From CAVVAL01 sp963740215 (lineage in GTDB: Bacteria > Actinomycetota > Actinomycetes > Mycobacteriales > Cryptosporangiaceae): a stretch of DNA of 64,000 nucleotides. Shown piece after piece: positions 60,583-64,000 of this stretch. Location: the NCBI GenBank assembly GCA_963740215.1, contig CAVUDJ010000011.1:372001-436000 (forward strand), written 5' to 3'. Position numbers and translations under genes: made by a program. Under the pieces are notes generated by a model that was not told the origin of the DNA, made no database searches, and worked only from the letters and a program-made list of their open reading frames with translations. Each line of letters starts with the position of its first letter. The first letter of the stretch is position 1.

Positions 60583-60808
60583 GTGGATCGGACGGGTCGT
60601 GAGCACAGGCGCCGACGGCACCGCGATCGTCGACGTCGACGGTGCGCTGCACCGCGTGTCCCTCGTCGTCCTGGAAACCGAGAGCGTGCCGGTACGCAGC
60701 GGCGACTGGCTCGCCGTCCACACCGGACTGGCCATCGAGCTGCTGACACCCGACGCGGCGGCAAGCCGCGCACCGCAGACCCCTGGAGAGCCAGATGAAC
60801 ACGGATGA
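60572..60808 (+). CDS. hypC: HypC/HupF-like hydrogenase assembly chaperone
   Basis: A 78-residue protein starting MCREWIGRVVSTGADGTAIVDVDG. The conserved N-terminal Met-Cys, which in HypC carries the Fe(CN)2CO moiety, and the small beta-barrel pattern fit HypC. The C-terminal 20 residues are not conserved. Other hyp genes (A, B, D, E, F) are absent from the window and must lie elsewhere if the enzyme matures. Confidence 0.78.
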   Translation: MCREWIGRVVSTGADGTAIVDVDGALHRVSLVVLETESVPVRSGDWLAVHTGLAIELLTPDAAASRAPQTPGEPDEHG

Positions 60809-61730
60809 GAGCACCCGCAGGCACGGCATCATGCTCGCCGCCGTGGCCGCCTTGGTGAGCGGCGTCGCGGTCTTCCTCAACGGGTACGGGGTGCGGGCCG
60901 CGCCGGATCCCACCGTGTACACCACGGCGAAGAACCTCGTCGCGGCGGTCCTACTTGCCCTCCTCGCCGTACCCGCTGTGGCGGCCCTCGGCGCTCGACC
61001 CGGGCCGACGCGATCCAAGAAGGCCACGCGGCTCCCGTTGCCCGGCCTGCTCACGATCGCTGTGGTGGGGGGCAGCGTCCCCTTCGTGCTGTTCTTCGAA
61101 GGGCTGGCCCGCGCCTCCTCGACACACGCCGCGTTCCTCCACAAGACACTGGTGGTCTGGGTCGCACTGCTCGCCGTCATCCTGCTGCGCGAGGTGATCC
61201 GCCCCGTCCACGTGGCCGCCATCGCGCTGCTAATGGCCGGCCAGGCCGTGCTCGATGGCGGCCTGTCCGGCTTCGAGTTCGGTGCCGGCGAGGCGCTGAT
61301 CCTCGGCGCGACCCTGTTGTGGGCGGTCGAGGTGATCCTGGCGAAGCGGCTACTCGGCGACGTGCGCCCGGCGACGCTGGGCGCAGCGCGGATGGTGCTC
61401 GGCTCCGTACTGCTGCTCGCCTGGCTCGCCGTGACGGGGCGGCTGGGAACGCTGGCCGGTCTCGACGCCACCGTGTGGGGCTGGGCGCTGCTCACCGGCT
61501 GCATCCTCGCCGGCTACGTGGCCACCTGGTACGCGGCGCTCGCGCTCGCGCCGGCCGTCGACGTGACCGCCGTGCTCGTGCTCGCGGCCCCCGTGACAGC
61601 CGGTATCGCCGCCGTGGTCAACGGCCAACTCCCCGGCGTGCCGGCGGCCGTTGGCTGCGTCCTCGTCCTCGGCGGCGCAACCCTGATCGCGGGCGCGCGC
61701 CGGCCGGCCGGCGCGCTGGTGACGCCATGA
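60795..61730 (+). CDS. EamA/DMT-family transporter
   Basis: A 311-residue protein with ten predicted hydrophobic segments in two EamA repeats, for example GIMLAAVAALVSGVAVFLNGYGV and LPLPGLLTIAVVGGSVPFVLFFEGLARAS, then GAGEALILGATLLWAVEVILAKRLL. The family exports metabolites or amino acids, or imports sugars. It starts 14 bases inside the HypC-like gene, with GGAGAG upstream, so it is in the operon. A link to hydrogenase (for example nickel export or import) is possible but not shown. Confidence 0.82.
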   Translation: MNTDESTRRHGIMLAAVAALVSGVAVFLNGYGVRAAPDPTVYTTAKNLVAAVLLALLAVPAVAALGARPGPTRSKKATRLPLPGLLTIAVVGGSVPFVLFFEGLARASSTHAAFLHKTLVVWVALLAVILLREVIRPVHVAAIALLMAGQAVLDGGLSGFEFGAGEALILGATLLWAVEVILAKRLLGDVRPATLGAARMVLGSVLLLAWLAVTGRLGTLAGLDATVWGWALLTGCILAGYVATWYAALALAPAVDVTAVLVLAAPVTAGIAAVVNGQLPGVPAAVGCVLVLGGATLIAGARRPAGALVTP

Positions 61731-62500
61731 CCTCCGGGCGGTCCGGGGCGCTGCTGTTCGCGCGCTTCGCCTACCCGCCCAATGCCCTCGGCTACTGCGG
61801 GCCCGCCGATTCGAACGCGCTCCTGGAGTACGCCTCCGCCGGCGTGACCGACCCGGGGCTGGCCTCGCTGGCGCGGCGGTTCGACGGGGCGTGGCCGTAC
61901 CTTCGGCTCATCGCCTCGGCGGCCGGTATCGAGGATCCGCTCGACGCCCGGGTCGTCGACGCCTACTGGATCGGCAGCCCCCTGCTGAACCGGATACCGC
62001 CCGGCCTGCTCGCGCGCACGCTGGAGGACCGCTTCCACTCGCGGGCAGGACGGCGCACGGACGACCTCGCTCGGCTGGCGCTCGCCGGCGGGCGTGCACA
62101 CCACAACTTCCACGTCTTCGGCGTCTATCCGTGGGTGGGCATGCTGCGCGCCGGCCTCACGGTGGAACCGCTGCACGTGCTGGAGTCGTGCCGCATCCGG
62201 TGGGGTGAAGTGCTTGCCGTCAGTGCCGGCTCCGCGATCGTGAGGTCACGGCCGCTGTGTTGGGACGGTTCCGTGCTGAAGCTGGGCGAGGAGCGGAGCG
62301 AGCGGGTGATCGCGTCCAGCGGTGCGCTCGCGTTGGCGCCGCGCGCCCGGCCGGGTGACTGGGTCGCGCTGCACTGGAACTGGATCTGCGACACGCTCGA
62401 CCCGATCCGCCTCGGTCGGCTCCGCGCCCACACCGTGCGGCAACTCAACGTGGTGAACTACGGGCTGTCCCGGCCGGCCGTGGCGGCGGTGCTGGACTGA
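61727..62500 (+). CDS. DUF6390-family protein of hydrogenase loci
   Basis: A 257-residue soluble protein: ALLFARFAYPPNALGYCGPADSNALLEYA, ARVVDAYWIGSPLLNRIPPG, GRAHHNFHVFGVYPWVGMLRAG and WGEVLAVSAGSAIVRSRPL. I recognise the opening GYCGP and AHHNFHV elements as typical of a family of unknown function found beside cytoplasmic [NiFe] hydrogenases. It may help assembly or regulation. It overlaps the EamA stop by four bases. Its last 43 bases overlap the convergent gpsA-like gene on the opposite strand. Confidence 0.75.
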   Translation: MTSGRSGALLFARFAYPPNALGYCGPADSNALLEYASAGVTDPGLASLARRFDGAWPYLRLIASAAGIEDPLDARVVDAYWIGSPLLNRIPPGLLARTLEDRFHSRAGRRTDDLARLALAGGRAHHNFHVFGVYPWVGMLRAGLTVEPLHVLESCRIRWGEVLAVSAGSAIVRSRPLCWDGSVLKLGEERSERVIASSGALALAPRARPGDWVALHWNWICDTLDPIRLGRLRAHTVRQLNVVNYGLSRPAVAAVLD

Positions 62501-63558
62501 GCGCCCTGCCTCATCGCGGTCGCGAACAGGTGCCGCAGCTCGGCGACCGCGTGTTCGCCGGTCAACCTTCGCCGCAGCGCGAGATCGACGGCGACCGCGG
62601 TGGGCAGGTCGACGCCATACCGCTCCCCCAGCGCGAGCGCGGCGGCCGTGTTCGGCACACCCTCGACTGTGCTTCCGATCGCGCTTTGCGCTTCGTCCGG
62701 CGTCGCCCCCGCACCGAGCAGGCGGCCGAAGCGGCCGTTGCGCCCGCCGATGCACGTGACATAGAGGTCGCCCGATCCCGCGAGACCGACGACGGTTCTC
62801 TCATGACCGCCCCGTGCCTCGGCGAGGCGGGCCATGTCCACCATGCCCTGCGCGAACATCGCCGCCCGCGGGTTCGCCCATCCCGGCATGAGGGCGCTGC
62901 CGGCGAACCGTGCGGACATGCCCTCTGCGATGCCCACGGCGATCGCGACGACGTTCTTGTATGCGGAGGCGGTCTCGGCGCCGGTCACGTCGCTCGTTGT
63001 CGCCACCAGCGTCGTCGGCGAGCTCATTGCCTGCGCCACGAGGCGCCGCGCTGCGGCGTCCGGCGAGGCGGACAGGAAGGCGGTTGGTGCCCCTGCGACC
63101 AGTTCGGCGGCGATCGCCGGGCCGGCGAGCGACACTACGCGTGCGCCGCTGCCGAGGACCTCGGCTGCGACATCCGAGGGTGCGCTGAGGGTGTCGGCGT
63201 GCCAACCTTTCGTTGCGAGAAGCCACACAGCCGTCGGTGCCGCATAGGCGGCGGCGGACGTGAGCACGCTCCGCAATCCAGCGCTGGAGACCGCGACGGT
63301 CACGATGTCCGCCCGCTCAAGGGCGCGCGGCCACAGCGCTGGCGGCATGCAGGCGATACGCCGGTCCAGCACCACGCCGAGTGCAGGATGTGGGAGCGCC
63401 GCATGCCAGGCCTCGACGGCGGCCCGGTCGAACTCGGTCGCCAGCACAGTGACGTCGTTGCCGGCGCGCGCGAGGTGCGTCGCGAGCGCTGCCCCCATCG
63501 CGCCAGCGCCGATCACCGCGACCGACATCTGCCTGGACAGGTGAGCGGCATCCGTCAT
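62458..63558 (-). CDS. gpsA: NAD(P)-dependent glycerol-3-phosphate dehydrogenase
   Basis: A 366-residue GpsA-family enzyme. The Rossmann motif is VAVIGAGAMGAALATHLA; further landmarks are LLATKGWH, VSLAGPAIAAELVAGAPT, SAYKNVVAIAVGIAEGM with the catalytic Lys, and LAGSGDLYVTCIGGRNGRFGRLLG. It reduces dihydroxyacetone phosphate to glycerol-3-phosphate, oxidising NAD(P)H, so it fits both lipid synthesis and redox relief. The sequence is somewhat diverged, so a paralogue with another role is possible. ATG 63558 has GGGAG; a perfect DevR-like box lies 68 bases upstream. Confidence 0.85.
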   Translation of the reverse strand: MTDAAHLSRQMSVAVIGAGAMGAALATHLARAGNDVTVLATEFDRAAVEAWHAALPHPALGVVLDRRIACMPPALWPRALERADIVTVAVSSAGLRSVLTSAAAYAAPTAVWLLATKGWHADTLSAPSDVAAEVLGSGARVVSLAGPAIAAELVAGAPTAFLSASPDAAARRLVAQAMSSPTTLVATTSDVTGAETASAYKNVVAIAVGIAEGMSARFAGSALMPGWANPRAAMFAQGMVDMARLAEARGGHERTVVGLAGSGDLYVTCIGGRNGRFGRLLGAGATPDEAQSAIGSTVEGVPNTAAALALGERYGVDLPTAVAVDLALRRRLTGEHAVAELRHLFATAMRQGAQSSTAATAGRDSP

Positions 63559-63625
63559 GGCCATCTCCCGGGTCGTCACAGGTGGACCCATATTCACAGT
63601 GTGCCTGCTTCGCCTGCTGCCGACA

Positions 63626-63639
63626 GGGCCAAGGGTCCC
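63626..63639. promoter_or_regulatory. DevR/DosR-like box, perfect half-sites
   Basis: GGGCCAAGGGTCCC fits the pattern exactly. It is 68 bases upstream of the gpsA-like start and 142 bases upstream of the divergent small gene. Confidence 0.6.
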
Positions 63640-63780
63640 GTTCGTGCGGAGCCTCCGACCCGGCTCAGGACCATCGGCTCTCCGGTTCGGGTCGTGCGGC
63701 CCGACCGGGCGCCGGCTCGCGGCGCGACGCTAAGAGCGACGAGGACGCTACGAGCAACGAGTCAGGGAAGGGAGCGCGTG

Positions 63781-63969
63781 ATGAGCCCCAGCGAGAGCGA
63801 GAAGGCCCGCGTCGAAGCGCGCAAGGACGTGTCCGGGCACATTACGCCGGGCCGGTACGAGGGAGCCCTGGCCCGTGTGCTGGCAGGTCTCGCGGCCACC
63901 GACAAGGCGCGTGAAGAGCGCAATGAGGAGCAGGCAGAGGGCGATCAGCCGAAGCCCGGCGGTCGCTGA
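63781..63969 (+). CDS. Small hypothetical charged protein
   Basis: A 62-residue hydrophilic protein rich in Glu, Lys, Arg and Ala, beginning MSPSESEKARVEARKDVSGHI. It has a strong AGGGAAGGGAG ribosome site before ATG 63781. I do not recognise the family; the sequence suggests one helix between disordered ends. It is divergent from gpsA and shares the region containing the box at 63626. Confidence 0.6.
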   Translation: MSPSESEKARVEARKDVSGHITPGRYEGALARVLAGLAATDKAREERNEEQAEGDQPKPGGR

Positions 63970-64000
63970 CAACTAGCCGCGTAGGCAAGGAGGCGTAGCC

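Noticed and set aside
1..64000. CRISPR arrays, tRNA or rRNA genes, intact insertion sequences, phage genes
   Set aside because: No direct-repeat arrays, cloverleaf-like or transposase/integrase sequences were seen on either strand.

Overview
The window is very GC-rich, densely packed chromosomal DNA from an actinomycete. The actinobacterial markers are a DosR/DevR-type response regulator, a DevS-type GAF sensor kinase, small DUF1918 and DUF1876 proteins, an Acg-type nitroreductase and a secreted YD-repeat protein. The family is uncertain; the YD-repeat protein would suit Micromonosporaceae, but that is only an impression. No rRNA, tRNA, CRISPR array or intact insertion sequence was found.

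Layout. 1-4033: remnant of a large secreted RHS/YD-repeat protein, frameshifted many times and running off the left edge. 4304-22908: a dense stress/hypoxia block with flavodoxin, DoxX-like protein, CtpF-type P-ATPase, DevR, universal stress proteins, SHOCT protein, nitroreductase - Cys-rich small protein - phosphoketolase operon, PPOX protein plus DevS-like kinase, GNAT/ADP-forming acyl-CoA synthetase, Zn alcohol dehydrogenase, CorA and CBS protein. 22923-25615: a polar amino-acid ABC importer that looks like ordinary metabolism. 26305-28554: Hsp20, a decayed acetyltransferase and a small membrane protein. 28642-33884: DUF1876, DUF1918, an ABC-2 exporter and a TreT-like glycosyltransferase ending in a YHS domain. 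33940-38516: beta-CASP RNA hydrolase, and an OsmC - CBS/BON - class I aldolase - GalT operon. 38976-41635: a frameshifted membrane-anchored protein and a second ABC-2 system. 41722-55424: one long minus-strand run of acetyl-CoA synthetase, 2-oxo acid dehydrogenase E1alpha/E1beta/E2, acyl carrier protein, a complete V-type ATPase and a Usp protein. 55605-62500: a plus-strand group 3b-type [NiFe] hydrogenase operon with its protease and a HypC-like chaperone. 62458-63969: glycerol-3-phosphate dehydrogenase and a small protein.

How it fits together. Most promoters in the block carry a 14-bp palindrome, GGGNC-N4-GNCCC, resembling the mycobacterial DosR box. I found ten perfect and four one-mismatch copies placed in intergenic or upstream sequence. 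The gene content matches known DosR regulons (Usp, Hsp20, Acg nitroreductase, CtpF, DUF1876/1918, CBS, GAF kinase, Hyh hydrogenase). It adds a metabolic programme: phosphoketolase to acetyl-P, ADP- and AMP-forming acetyl-CoA synthetases, pyruvate-dehydrogenase-like E1/E2, alcohol dehydrogenase, a redox-balancing hydrogenase and a rotary V-ATPase. My inference is that this is a consolidated DevR-controlled island for energy and redox balance under low oxygen.

Caution. At least ten otherwise well-conserved genes or gene remnants are split by single-base indels, mostly +1 in G/C-rich stretches. Several 'broken' genes here are therefore probably sequencing errors, and exact C-termini should be treated with care.
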